From Burkholderiales bacterium (GTDB lineage: Bacteria; Pseudomonadota; Gammaproteobacteria; Burkholderiales; WYBJ01): DNA of 64,000 nt. The DNA lies in the NCBI GenBank assembly GCA_020848435.1, contig JADLAC010000009.1, positions 185,293 to 249,292 on the forward strand, in the 5' to 3' direction. A model generated the notes under the pieces. It was given only the letters and a program-made list of their open reading frames with translations, was not told where the DNA came from and did not search any database. Below, piece after piece: positions 52,375 through 61,454 of the stretch (its first letter is position 1; every line of letters starts with the position of its first letter). A program made the translations under genes and the position numbers.

Positions 52375-52382
52375 CCTACAAT
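52354..52382 (+). promoter_or_regulatory. Sigma70-like promoter of hicB
   Basis: TCGACA (52354-52359, 5/6) and TACAAT (52377-52382, 5/6) are spaced 17 nt apart, with the hicB ATG 27 nt after the -10 box. This is one of the best consensus matches in the window and fits an autoregulated toxin-antitoxin operon. Confidence 0.6.
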
Positions 52383-52409
52383 ACCGCCATTGCCCCTTGG
52401 GACGCACCC

Positions 52410-52619
52410 ATGCATGCCTATACCGCAGTTATCGAGCGCTGCCCGGACACGAATCTGTATGTCGGCTACGTCCCAGGATTCCCCGGCGCGCACAGCCAGG
52501 GCGCGACGCTGGATGAGCTGCACGCCAACCTGCAGGAAGTGATTGCCATGCTGCTCGACGACGGCGAGCCCAAGCTCGAAACGGAATTCGTCGGCACGCA
52601 AACCGTCGTCGTGGACTGA
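52410..52619 (+). CDS. hicB: HicB-family antitoxin
   Basis: This 69-aa protein has YTAVIERCPDTNLYVGYVPG and HSQGATLDELHANLQEVI, the partial-RNase-H HicB fold. It ends directly before the HicA-like gene (TGAATG), in the antitoxin-first order. HicB neutralises HicA, an mRNA interferase, and represses the operon. The antitoxin looks intact while its toxin does not (see 52620). Confidence 0.88.
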   Translation: MHAYTAVIERCPDTNLYVGYVPGFPGAHSQGATLDELHANLQEVIAMLLDDGEPKLETEFVGTQTVVVD

Positions 52620-52937
52620 ATGCCGGGCATCCCGGTTCTCAAGCCGCGCGAGGTCATCGCGATTCTCAACGCGCTGGGGTTCGTCGAAGTGCGCCAGCGC
52701 GGCTCGCACAACACGCAGTTGCGGCTGCACCTCGATCGGCCGGCCGTGCTTGAGTGTGTGCTGGCGCGTCGTCACGGCGCCGGCGGTCGCTTCGTCTACA
52801 AGCTCGTCACGCCACGTGATATGAGCTGCGTCCGGCGGGCGAGCCGGACCTCAGTAGCGCGCAATGGTCCTAGCGCCCTTTCGACGCCGCCGCAGCGCGA
52901 ATCACCTTGCCCCACTTGTCCATGTCGGCACGGATGA
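52620..52937 (+). pseudogene. hicA: HicA-like toxin, C-terminal half degraded
   Basis: The N-terminus (LKPREVIAILNALGFVEVRQ, then RGSH) matches HicA, including the catalytic-His-bearing GSH. After it, the expected DGR-x-TTVP-x-HxGRDI stretch is not readable, and only YKLVTPRDM loosely recalls the C-terminal helix; this suggests small indels. The frame then runs on, overlapping the convergent Bug gene by 68 nt. The toxin is probably inactive. Confidence 0.65.
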
Positions 52938-53841
52938 TCGCGAGGAATTCGTCCGGGCGGTTGCCCACCGGGTCGAATCCGGCTTTCGCGAGATAGCTCG
53001 CCACCTCGCCGCGGCGTAGCACCGCGGCGATGTCCGCGTACAGCTTCTGCACGATATCGGCCGGTGTCTTCGCCGGTGCCAGCACGCCATACCAGGTTCT
53101 CGCCTCGAAGCCGGCCAAGCCCGCTTCAGCGACGGTCGGCACCTCAGGCGCGGCGCTGATGCGCGTGGTGCTGCTGACCGCGATTGCGCGCAACCGGTTC
53201 GCCCGCACCTGCGGCAGCACGGTCGAGATCGCCCCGAACATGAGCTGGACGTGCCCGCCCGCCAAGTCGAGGACCGCGGGGGCCGAGCCCTTGTAGGGCA
53301 CGTGCACCATGTCGATCCCCGCCATCTGCTTCAACAGCTCCATGGCGAGATACGGCGAGGTGCCCGCACCACTGGACGCGTAGCTCAGCTCGCCCGGACG
53401 GCGCTTGGCGAGCGCGATCAGCTCCTTGACCGAGTGCACCGGCAAGGACGGATGCACGAGCAAGAGATTGGGCGTCGAGGCTACCAGCGTGACCGGCGCG
53501 AAATCGTGGATGGGATCGTAGCCGAGCTTGCGCTGGAACGGCGTGATGGTATGCGCGTTCGAGATCATCAGGATGGTGTAACCGTCCGCTGCCGCGCGCG
53601 CGGTAAGCTCAGTCGCGATCGATCCGTCGGCGCCCGGGCGGTTCTCGACCACGACCGCTTGCCCCCAAGTCTCGTTCAGGCCTTTCGCGGCGAGCCTGGC
53701 CAGCGTATCGGTGCCACCGCCGGGCGCGAAGCCGACGATGAAGCGCACGGGCTTGGACGGATAATCCTGCGCGAGGCTATGGGCCGCGCTCCATCCGATC
53801 GCAGCCGCGCCGGCCAGACCCAACATCCAAAAACGAACCAC
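52870..53841 (-). CDS. Bug/TctC-family substrate-binding protein
   Basis: A GTG start at 53841 is supported by a strong AGGAGG upstream. This 323-aa protein has a signal peptide (MLGLAGAAAIGWSAAHSLAQ) and motifs YPSKPVRFIVGFAPGGGTD, VENRPGADG and HVPYKGSAP. It is divergent from the EthD-like gene at 54039, separated by 197 nt. The ligand is unknown; it may serve the flavoprotein/MmgE cluster to the right. Confidence 0.92.
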   Translation of the reverse strand: MVRFWMLGLAGAAAIGWSAAHSLAQDYPSKPVRFIVGFAPGGGTDTLARLAAKGLNETWGQAVVVENRPGADGSIATELTARAAADGYTILMISNAHTITPFQRKLGYDPIHDFAPVTLVASTPNLLLVHPSLPVHSVKELIALAKRRPGELSYASSGAGTSPYLAMELLKQMAGIDMVHVPYKGSAPAVLDLAGGHVQLMFGAISTVLPQVRANRLRAIAVSSTTRISAAPEVPTVAEAGLAGFEARTWYGVLAPAKTPADIVQKLYADIAAVLRRGEVASYLAKAGFDPVGNRPDEFLAIIRADMDKWGKVIRAAAASKGR

Positions 53842-54038
53842 GATCGCCTCCTCCTACGCCAGCGCTCGCGCGCCGTGTCAGCGGCCTTGCCGCCGCCGAT
53901 CGCGCTGTGGCAGAATTTAACCGCCATTCAATACCCCAGGCAAGCTTCGGACAGGCCATGATCGCGCCGCGCGATGCGCGCTGCCGCGCTCGAATCAGAT
54001 AGGCCGCTCTTGCCAGCGCCGGTACCACGGAGACACCG

Positions 54039-54557
54039 TTGATCTACATGGTCGAGCATACGTTCTCGTTGCCCGAGCTCGAGGACGAATGGAACCGCTG
54101 GTACGCCGGCAATCTGCGCGTGCTGCTGTCGGTGCCCGGCATCGACAGCGCGCAACGCTTCCAGGTCCCGAACACCCGGCCGCCGCGCTTCATGGCCATG
54201 TATAGCGTCGCCGGTGCGGAGGTTTTCGACAGCGATGCCTATCGCGACGCCGGCGGCGGCGGTACCAATAGCGCGCGCTTTCGACCCGCGTACCAGGTCT
54301 GGATCCGGAACATCTTCGACATCGACGTGGCTCCCGACGTGAAGCCGCACCAGTGTCTCCTCATCGTCGATGCGGACCGAGTGCGTGACGATTTCCCCGG
54401 CATCCCGTTGCAGTGGGGTCGCGCGGTGGCGCTACACCAGACCACGCCGCTGCGCGCGCTTGCCGTCGTAGCCGCCGCCGATGCTCAAGCGCTGCGCGCT
54501 CGTCACGGCGTCACGGTGTACGAGCCGCACGGTGAACGCCTGGAGTCAGGGCGGTGA
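54039..54557 (+). CDS. EthD-like dimeric alpha/beta-barrel protein
   Basis: The TTG start at 54039 has GGAGA 5 nt upstream, and it aligns with the N-terminus of the 63116-63667 paralogue (MIYMVEHTF versus MLYVVEMDF). This 172-aa protein has WNRWYAGNLRVLLSVPGIDS, the family's first motif. It differs from the 9-14 kb copies by lacking part of the second domain motif. It lies 152 nt before the MmgE/PrpD gene on the same strand. Confidence 0.72.
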   Translation: MIYMVEHTFSLPELEDEWNRWYAGNLRVLLSVPGIDSAQRFQVPNTRPPRFMAMYSVAGAEVFDSDAYRDAGGGGTNSARFRPAYQVWIRNIFDIDVAPDVKPHQCLLIVDADRVRDDFPGIPLQWGRAVALHQTTPLRALAVVAAADAQALRARHGVTVYEPHGERLESGR

Positions 54558-54709
54558 CGGCTCGCGCCAGCCTGGCTCGCTGCCGCGGTCCTCGCCTGAC
54601 CCTCCCGCTTCGCCACCAGCATCGCGTTCGCCGCGGGACACGCCCACCGCGACGAAAACATGACGCGCTGATCGCATCCCCGTAGACAAACCACAGCGAG
54701 GAACAAGCA

Positions 54710-56068
54710 ATGCGCTTTGCCCGCCTGATCGAATATCTGCATTCGCTTTCGCCCGCGCAGCTTTCGGCCGAGATGGCGGCCAACGCGCGCATCGCGTTGC
54801 TCGACAACCTCGGCTGCGGGCTGTTCGGCGCGAAGCGCGAATGGGGCCGCATGATCACGGAGCTGGTGCTGGAGGAGGGTTCGCGCGGCAAGGCGAGCGT
54901 CTACGGCGCGGTCGAAACGATCGGTGCGGCGCGCGCAGCGCTCGCGAACGGCACCTGCACCCACGGTTTCGAGCTCGACGACATCATCCTCGGCGCCTTG
55001 GCGCATCCGGGTGCGGTCGTCGTGCCGGCCGCACTGGCGGCGGCCGAAACCTGCCAGGCAAGCGGCGCGGAGTTGTTGCGCGCCATCGTAGCGGGCTATG
55101 AAGTGATGGCGCGCGTGGGTGCGGCGCTGGGTCACGATCACAACAATCGCGGTTTCCATACCACTGGCATAGCCGGTCCGGTCGCTGCGACGGTCGCCGC
55201 GGGACTCGTCAGCGGGCTATCGGTCGAGACCCTGCTGTCGGCGGTCGGCACCGCGTGCTCCAGCGCCTCGGGCATCAAGGCGTTCACCCAAGGTACCGGC
55301 GGGATGGTGAAGCGTATGCACGCCGGGCGCGCCGCGGAGTCGGGCGTGCTCGCGTGCGCGCTGGCACGGCGCGGCTTCGAAGGCCCGCTGGCGGCCGTCG
55401 ATGGCCGCTTCGGGCTGCTGGAAGTCGTGGGCGGCCCGCATGTCCATCCCGAGCGTCTCGATGCCGGCCTGGGTAGCGATTTCGCGATCAGCCGCGTCTG
55501 GATCAAAGCCTACCCCTGCTGCGGGCTCATTCACGCCACCATGCATGCGCTGGAGAATCTGAAATCGGTGCACCGCATCGTTCCGAGCGCGGTGCGCGCG
55601 GTGCACGTGCGTAGCAGCAAGCGTGCCGTCGAGCAGAACGGCGACTTACAGCCGCAAGACACCATGACCGCGCAGTACAGCATCCCATTCTGTGCCGGCG
55701 TCGCCCTGTCAGCGGATCCGCGCAGCCCCGAGCCCTTCATGCCGGATCGGCTGTGGGACGAAACCGTGCGCGGCATTGCCGCGCGCACCCGGCTTTCTGT
55801 CGACGCCGCGATGGAGGCACAGTATCCGGAGCATTTCGGCGCGCATGTCGAAGTCGAGCTCGAATCGGGCAAGCGTCACGAGCAGAGCGTGCTCGACCCG
55901 CACGGCACGCCCGCCGATCCTTTCTCGGCGGCGGAAGCCGAGGCCAAGTTCCGGCTGCTCGCGGCAGCGGCCAAGACCCCGGCAGCGATCGATCGCATCG
56001 TGGCGGCCGTGGCCGCCTTGGATGACGCCCGGTCGCTCGAAAACTTGTCCGCGGCGCTGCGAAGCTGA
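54710..56068 (+). CDS. MmgE/PrpD-family protein
   Basis: This 452-aa protein has a GAGGAA site ahead of its ATG. Family blocks are LLDNLGCGLFGAKREWGR, HGFELDDIILGALAHPG and GRAAESGVLACALARRGFEG, followed by the late KAYPCCGLIHATM. PrpD is 2-methylcitrate dehydratase; many relatives in Bug-rich clusters are of unknown dehydratase or decarboxylase function. Its stop overlaps the start of the first of two tandem Bug genes (TGATG). Confidence 0.9.
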   Translation: MRFARLIEYLHSLSPAQLSAEMAANARIALLDNLGCGLFGAKREWGRMITELVLEEGSRGKASVYGAVETIGAARAALANGTCTHGFELDDIILGALAHPGAVVVPAALAAAETCQASGAELLRAIVAGYEVMARVGAALGHDHNNRGFHTTGIAGPVAATVAAGLVSGLSVETLLSAVGTACSSASGIKAFTQGTGGMVKRMHAGRAAESGVLACALARRGFEGPLAAVDGRFGLLEVVGGPHVHPERLDAGLGSDFAISRVWIKAYPCCGLIHATMHALENLKSVHRIVPSAVRAVHVRSSKRAVEQNGDLQPQDTMTAQYSIPFCAGVALSADPRSPEPFMPDRLWDETVRGIAARTRLSVDAAMEAQYPEHFGAHVEVELESGKRHEQSVLDPHGTPADPFSAAEAEAKFRLLAAAAKTPAAIDRIVAAVAALDDARSLENLSAALRS

Positions 56069-57093
56069 TGCCGCCCGCGACGCGAATGTGGCGGCGACCG
56101 AAGCTTCGCGGCTTCGGCCCGCGCGCGCGCGCGCTCTGGCTCGCCGCTGCGATGTACAGCGCCCTTCCGAGTGCATTGGCCGCCGATGCCGGTGCGAGCT
56201 ACCCGTCCAAGCCGGTTCGCATCGTGGTCCCCTTCGCGCCCGGCGGCGGCATCGACATCAGCGCGCGCCTGGTTGGCGTCAAGCTGAACGAGCTGTGGGG
56301 GCAGCCGGTGCTGATCGACAATCGCTCGGGTGCGGGCGGAACGATCGGCAGTGAAGCGGCCGCCAAAGCGGCGCCTGACGGCTACACGCTGCTCGCCGTG
56401 CCGATCAGCCATGCCGCCGTCGGCAGCTTGTACAAGCGGCTCGGTTACGATCCGCAGCACGATTTCGCGCCCGTTATCCAGCTCGCTTTAGCGCCCAACG
56501 TGATGGTCGTCCATCCGTCCGTTCCGGCGCAGTCGGTGCGCGAGCTGATCGCGCTCGCGCGCAGCCGCAAGGGCGAAGTCAGCTATGCTTCCGGCGGCAC
56601 CGGAAGCTCGACCCATCTCGCGGTCGAGCTGTTCGAAATGCTGACCGGGATCGAGCTCGCGCACATTCCCTACAAGGGCGGGCAGTCGACCATGGTCGAT
56701 CTGCTGAGCGGCCAGGTCTTCATGTATGTCGGCAGTCTGCCCGCCACGATCCAACACGTGCGCGCGCAACGCCTGCGCGGATTGGCCGTCACAAGCGCGC
56801 GGCGGGTACCGCTGCTCGCGGCGCTGCCGACAGTGGCCGAAGCGGGTGTCGCGGGCTACGAGTATGTCGGCTGGTACGGCATGCTCGCCCCGGCCGGCAC
56901 CCATACCGATGTCATTGCGCGGCTCAACGCCGACCTGAACCGCGTTCTGCGGCTCACCGACGTGCGCGAGCGCTTCGCCGCCGGCGGCGCCGATACGGTC
57001 GGCGGATCGCCGGAACAATTCGGCGCGTTGCTCAAATCCGAGATGGCGAAGTGGGCCAAGGTCGCCGCGCACGCCGGTATCCGTCCCGAGTGA
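56068..57093 (+). CDS. Bug/TctC-family substrate-binding protein
   Basis: This 341-aa protein has signal peptide ALWLAAAMYSALPSALAADA and motifs YPSKPVRIVVPFAPGGGID, IDNRSGAGGTIG and HIPYKGGQ. It overlaps both the MmgE/PrpD gene and the next Bug gene by a few bases, so the three are translated together. A tandem Bug pair suggests gene duplication or two related ligands. Confidence 0.92.
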   Translation: MPPATRMWRRPKLRGFGPRARALWLAAAMYSALPSALAADAGASYPSKPVRIVVPFAPGGGIDISARLVGVKLNELWGQPVLIDNRSGAGGTIGSEAAAKAAPDGYTLLAVPISHAAVGSLYKRLGYDPQHDFAPVIQLALAPNVMVVHPSVPAQSVRELIALARSRKGEVSYASGGTGSSTHLAVELFEMLTGIELAHIPYKGGQSTMVDLLSGQVFMYVGSLPATIQHVRAQRLRGLAVTSARRVPLLAALPTVAEAGVAGYEYVGWYGMLAPAGTHTDVIARLNADLNRVLRLTDVRERFAAGGADTVGGSPEQFGALLKSEMAKWAKVAAHAGIRPE

Positions 57094-58079
57094 TGGCACT
57101 GCCGGGCCTCGATTGCATTCGTACCGCCGCGCTATGCGCTGCCGTCGCCGCTGCGTGCGGCGCGCGCGCCGCCGAGGTGGCCGATTTCCCCAGCCGTCCG
57201 GTGCGCATGGTCGTCCCGTTCTCCGCCGGCGGCGGCACCGATATCATCGCTCGGCTGATCGCCGCCAAGCTCGCGGAGAAATGGCAACAAGCGGTCATCG
57301 TCGATAACCGGCCTGGAGGCGGCTCGGTCATCGGCTCGGACCTGGTCGCTCGCGCGAGCCCCGATGGCCATACCCTGCTGCTCACCGCCAACCCCCACAG
57401 CAGCAACCCGGCGCTGCATCCGAAGCTGCCCTACGACACCGTGCGCGATTTCGCCGCCGTGACCCAGGTCGCGTCAGCGCCGTTGCTCCTCGCCAGCCAT
57501 CCCGCACTCGCGCTCGGAACCGTCAAGGAGTTGATTGCGCTGGCGCGGGTGAAGCCGGGGTCGTTGAGCTACGGCTCGTCCGGCAACGGCGGACCGCAGC
57601 ACATCGCGGGCGAGCTGTTCAAGAGCATGGCCGCGGTGGACATCGTGCACGTGCCGTACAAGGGCAGCGCGCCGGCGACCACCGCGCTGCTCGGCGGTCA
57701 AGTGCAGTTGGGCTTCACCAGCCTGCTCGCGGTCCTGCCGCACGTCAAGGCTGGCAAGCTGCGTGCGCTCGCTACTACCGGGGCGAGCCGCTCGCCAGCG
57801 CTGCCCGAGATACCGACCATCGCGGAATCCGGGCTGCCGGGCTACGCGACGACGACATGGTATGGCGTCTTCACCACCGGCGGCACGCCCCGCGGCGTGG
57901 TCGAGGCGCTCAACCGCGCCGTGGTCGAAGCCCTGCGCGCAGCCGAAGTGCGCGAGCGCCTCGCGCGCGACGGCTCGGTCATCGTCGCCGACAGCCCGCA
58001 GGCCTTTCATCGCTTCATCGTGGCCGAGATCGAGCAAGTGCGCCGGCTCGCGCGCCAATCCGGTATGAAAATCGAATGA
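57093..58079 (+). CDS. Bug/TctC-family substrate-binding protein (tandem copy)
   Basis: The start at 57093 (TGATG overlap with the preceding stop) gives 328 aa; an earlier in-frame ATG at 57051 is inside the previous gene. Signal peptide CIRTAALCAAVAAACGARAA, then FPSRPVRMVVPFSAGGGTD, VDNRPGGGS and HVPYKGSAP. It differs considerably from its neighbour, so the tandem is not a recent duplication. Confidence 0.92.
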   Translation: MALPGLDCIRTAALCAAVAAACGARAAEVADFPSRPVRMVVPFSAGGGTDIIARLIAAKLAEKWQQAVIVDNRPGGGSVIGSDLVARASPDGHTLLLTANPHSSNPALHPKLPYDTVRDFAAVTQVASAPLLLASHPALALGTVKELIALARVKPGSLSYGSSGNGGPQHIAGELFKSMAAVDIVHVPYKGSAPATTALLGGQVQLGFTSLLAVLPHVKAGKLRALATTGASRSPALPEIPTIAESGLPGYATTTWYGVFTTGGTPRGVVEALNRAVVEALRAAEVRERLARDGSVIVADSPQAFHRFIVAEIEQVRRLARQSGMKIE

Positions 58080-58127
58080 CCCTTGCCCGGCCGAGCGCGG
58101 GCGGCGCTCAGCACACAGAGGACGTTG

Positions 58128-59546
58128 ATGGAATCATCGGACATTCAGACTGACGTCGTGGTGGTCGGCGCCGGGATGGCCGGCCTGGTCGCCGGCGTCC
58201 ATGCGGCCAAGCTCGGGCTCAAGGCCTTGGTGCTCGAGCAAAGCGAGGCCGAGAAATATCTCTGCAATTCGCGCTACACGGGCGGCACCATGCACGTCGC
58301 GCTGTGCGACATCATGCTCGATGAAGCCCAGCTCGTGCAGGCGATCGAAAAGGCGACGCAAGGTTTCGTGCGCCCGGAGCTGGCCCGCCTGTTCGCCGCC
58401 GAAGGCCGCCGCGTCGTGCGTTGGCTGCAGGACGAGGGCGCGCGCTTCATGAAGGCGAGCGCTTCGGCGTATCACAACTGGGTGCTCGCCCCACCCGGCC
58501 GGGTGCGTCCCGGCCTCGACTGGGAAGGACGCGCGGGCGATGTGCTGCTGCGCCTTTTAGAAGCGAGCCTGACGAAGTACGGCGGGACTCTAGCGCGCGG
58601 CACGCGCGCGCTCAGCCTCATTGCGGAGCAAGGCGTGTGCACGGGAGTGGAAGCGCTGCGGCAAGGTGAACGCATCCGCGTGCGCGCCGGTGCCGTCGTG
58701 ATCGCCGACGGCGGCTTTCAGGGCGATCCCGAGCTGGTCGGGCAGTTCATCAGCCGCCATCCCGATCGCATCAAGCAACGCGGCGCCGGCACCGGACGCG
58801 GTGACGGCTTGCGCATGGCACAGGCGCAGGGCGCGGCGCTGGTCGGTACCGACCGCTTCTACGGCCACGTGCTCTCGCGCGATGCGCTCACCAACGAGCA
58901 GCTCTGGCCGTATCCGTACCTGGATGCGCTGGTCACCGCCGGCATCGTTGTCGACCAGGCAGGCAAGCGCTTCGCCGACGAAGGCGCCGGCGGCGTATTC
59001 GTCGCCAACATGATCGCCCAGCTCCCGGATCCGCTCTCGGCCTGGGTGGTGTTCGACCATGCGAGCTGGGAGGGACCGGGACGCAACGGCCTCATACCCG
59101 CCAATCCGCATCTGCCCAAGGTCGGCGGCACGCTGCACCAGGCGCAGGACCTCGGCGCGCTGGCGCGCGCGGCCGGAATCGATCCGCATGTGCTCGCGGG
59201 CACGGTCGCGAGTTACAACGATGCGCTTGCCGGCGCACGCACCGACCAGCTCACGCCGCCGCGCGGCGAGCGCAAGGCGAAGCCGCAAGCGATCGCGACT
59301 GCGCCCTTTTACGCGGCGCCGCTGTGCGCCGGGATCACCTACACGATGGGCGGCATCGCGGTCGACTCGGATGCACGCGCGCTCGACGCCACGGGCGCTC
59401 CCCTGCCCGGCTTGTACGCAGTCGGCGCCTCGACCGGCGGCCTGGAAGGCGGTCCCGCGGTGGGCTACGTCGGCGGCCTGGTCAAGTGCGGCGTGACCGC
59501 GTTGCGGGCCGCCGAACATGTCGCCGCGTCCGTGCGCAAAGCGTGA
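58128..59546 (+). CDS. FAD-dependent oxidoreductase, fumarate reductase/3-ketosteroid-dehydrogenase-like
   Basis: The start at 58128 has AGAGGA upstream. This 472-aa protein has VVVGAGMAGLVAGVHAAKLG for FAD, YLCNSRYTGGTMH, and C-terminal YTMGGIAVD with GLYAVGASTGGLEGG. It is the nearest relative in the window of the 9821-11236 flavoprotein (shared FYGHVLSRDA/FYGHLLSRDA, WPYP, IADGGFQ). The EthD-like gene at 59550 follows after 3 nt, repeating the pairing of the minus-strand operon. Confidence 0.9.
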   Translation: MESSDIQTDVVVVGAGMAGLVAGVHAAKLGLKALVLEQSEAEKYLCNSRYTGGTMHVALCDIMLDEAQLVQAIEKATQGFVRPELARLFAAEGRRVVRWLQDEGARFMKASASAYHNWVLAPPGRVRPGLDWEGRAGDVLLRLLEASLTKYGGTLARGTRALSLIAEQGVCTGVEALRQGERIRVRAGAVVIADGGFQGDPELVGQFISRHPDRIKQRGAGTGRGDGLRMAQAQGAALVGTDRFYGHVLSRDALTNEQLWPYPYLDALVTAGIVVDQAGKRFADEGAGGVFVANMIAQLPDPLSAWVVFDHASWEGPGRNGLIPANPHLPKVGGTLHQAQDLGALARAAGIDPHVLAGTVASYNDALAGARTDQLTPPRGERKAKPQAIATAPFYAAPLCAGITYTMGGIAVDSDARALDATGAPLPGLYAVGASTGGLEGGPAVGYVGGLVKCGVTALRAAEHVAASVRKA

Positions 59547-59549
59547 GCC

Positions 59550-60227
59550 GTGGATCTGGCCAATCGAGGTCTGCTGCTCGTCTGGACCGATGTCGATCCG
59601 GCGGTCGAAAGCGATTTCAATGCGTGGTACGACAGCGACCACGTGCGCGAACGCGTGAGCGGCATTCCGGGCGTGGTGCGGGGACGGCGCTTCGTTGCGT
59701 ACCGCGGCGCGCCCAAGTATCTCGCCGCGTACGATATGTCGAGCGCAGCGGTGATGACCTCGGCGCCCTACCTTGCACTGCGCGGCGCGCGCGATCCGGA
59801 CAGCCTGTATTTCATACCGCGGTTTCGCAATACCCGGAAGCTCGTCGGCACCATCACGGCGGGCGAAGAACGCGCCGAAGGCTCGGTCAGCGCGCTTGCG
59901 ATTCCGAGCCGCGCGCCCGAGGCACTACGACCCCACATGCGCGAGGTCGTCGTGCCGCGCACCCTGGCCCTGCCGGGCATCGTCGCGGTGCGCTTTGCCG
60001 AATGCGATCCGGATATCGTGGCTAAGACGCGCGGGCTCAATCCGCGCACCGGCGATCGCTTTCTCGACTGCGTGCTGATGATCGAAGCGACCTCGGACCA
60101 AGCTTTGGCCGCCGCCTTGGCCGGCATCGAGCAGGAGCCCTTTGTGCGCGAAGCGCCCGCGAGTGACGCCGCGGTCCGCATGCAGTTCCGCTACGGCATG
60201 CACGCGAGCGCCGCACCCTCGACGTAG
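59550..60227 (+). CDS. EthD-like dimeric alpha/beta-barrel protein (duplicated domain)
   Basis: A GTG start at 59550, 3 nt after the flavoprotein stop, gives 225 aa. The first motif is FNAWYDSDHVRERVSGIPGV. The second half (GIVAVRFAECDPDI; RFLDCVLMIEAT) is a degenerate copy. Direct coupling to the flavoprotein gene supports a shared function. No known catalytic residue assignment applies. Confidence 0.75.
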   Translation: MDLANRGLLLVWTDVDPAVESDFNAWYDSDHVRERVSGIPGVVRGRRFVAYRGAPKYLAAYDMSSAAVMTSAPYLALRGARDPDSLYFIPRFRNTRKLVGTITAGEERAEGSVSALAIPSRAPEALRPHMREVVVPRTLALPGIVAVRFAECDPDIVAKTRGLNPRTGDRFLDCVLMIEATSDQALAAALAGIEQEPFVREAPASDAAVRMQFRYGMHASAAPST

Positions 60228-60243
60228 ATCGACCAACCCTGGT

Positions 60244-60279
60244 CCGACCCCGGTGGTCCAGCCGACCCCGGTGGTCCAG
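60244..60279. repeat. Exact 18-bp tandem duplication
   Basis: CCGACCCCGGTGGTCCAG occurs twice in a row (60244-60261 and 60262-60279) in the 62-nt gap between the convergent EthD-like and old-yellow-enzyme genes. It may be slippage or part of a terminator. Confidence 0.8.
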
Positions 60280-60289
60280 CCCGGTCCGG

Positions 60290-61435
60290 CTAGAAGATGT
60301 CGGCGCGCTCGTATTGCACCGGCCAAGGCACCTTTGCGCGCAACTGCTTCGCCGCGCGCAGAGGCCAATAGGGTTCGGCGAGCAGGGTGCGCCCGAGGAA
60401 GATCAGGTCCGCCTGCGCGTTGGCCAGGATCTGCTCGGCCATGTCCGGACTGTGGATCAGGCCGACCGCTCCGGTGGGCATGCCGCTACGGCGGCGTATC
60501 GCTTCGGCAAACGGCACCTGGTAGCCCGGGTGAATCCGGATCTGCTGCTGCGGCGACATCGCGCCGCTCGAGCAATCGATGACATCGACCTTGCCGTGCG
60601 ACTTCAACACCTCGGCCAGGCGCACGCTCTGTTCGAGATCCCATCCCCCTTCGACCCAATCCGTGGCCGAGATGCGCACGAACAGCGGCAACTCGTCCGG
60701 CCATTCGGTGCGTACGGCATCGATGGTTTGCAGCAGCATGCGGATACGATTATCGAAGCTGCCGCCGTACTCGTCGTTGCGCGCATTGGCGAGCGGCGAC
60801 AGGAACTCATGCAGCAGGTAACCGTGGGCCGCATGCACCTCGAGCAGGCGAAAGCCGGCCTCGCGGGCGCGGCGCGCGGACGCGCGAAACAGCTCGATGG
60901 TCGCGGCGATGGCACGATGATCCATGGCATTCGGTATCGGATAGCCGTCGCCGAAGGCGATGGCCGAGGGCGCGATGCATTCCCATCCACCCTGCCCGGG
61001 TGCGATCGCCTTGCCTCCGTCCCAGGGCCGCGCGGTCGAGGCCTTGCGGCCGGCATGGCCGATCTGGATGGCCGGCACCGCCCCCTGGGTGGCTATCGCA
61101 GCCACGATGCGCTGGAGCGCATCGCGCTGCGCGTCGTTCCAGATGCCGAGGCAATGCGGCGTGATGCGCCCGCGCGCTTCCACGTGCGCGACCTCGGTGA
61201 AGACGATACCGACGCCGCCCACCGCGCGCGAAGCGAGATTGACCAGGTGCCAGTCGTTCGCTACGCCGTCGATCGCCGAGTACTGGCACATGGGCGACAT
61301 GACGATGCGGTTCTTGGCCGTCACCGAGCGCAGTTGCAGCGGGCGGAACAGGTGCGGGTTGGGATCGCGCTGAAAGACCTTGCGCTCGTTTTCGCCCCGA
61401 GTGGCCCAGGGTCCTGCCGAAACTGCCTGCGTCAT
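60290..61435 (-). CDS. Old yellow enzyme family NADH:flavin oxidoreductase (YqjM-like)
   Basis: This 381-aa protein has the YqjM/xenobiotic-reductase marks: NRIVMSPMCQYSA with the active-site Cys, IQIGHAGRKAST, the EVHAAHGYLLHEFLSPLAN catalytic His region and DEYGGS. It reduces activated C=C bonds (enones) with FMN. It shares the minus strand with the acyl-CoA ligase and EthD-like genes to its right; its start is 19 nt after the ligase stop. Confidence 0.92.
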   Translation of the reverse strand: MTQAVSAGPWATRGENERKVFQRDPNPHLFRPLQLRSVTAKNRIVMSPMCQYSAIDGVANDWHLVNLASRAVGGVGIVFTEVAHVEARGRITPHCLGIWNDAQRDALQRIVAAIATQGAVPAIQIGHAGRKASTARPWDGGKAIAPGQGGWECIAPSAIAFGDGYPIPNAMDHRAIAATIELFRASARRAREAGFRLLEVHAAHGYLLHEFLSPLANARNDEYGGSFDNRIRMLLQTIDAVRTEWPDELPLFVRISATDWVEGGWDLEQSVRLAEVLKSHGKVDVIDCSSGAMSPQQQIRIHPGYQVPFAEAIRRRSGMPTGAVGLIHSPDMAEQILANAQADLIFLGRTLLAEPYWPLRAAKQLRAKVPWPVQYERADIF

Positions 61436-61454
61436 GCTTCGCTCTCCGAAATCG

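Noticed and set aside
60228..60289. Rho-independent terminator
   Set aside because: Repeats are direct, not inverted, and no T-tract follows.
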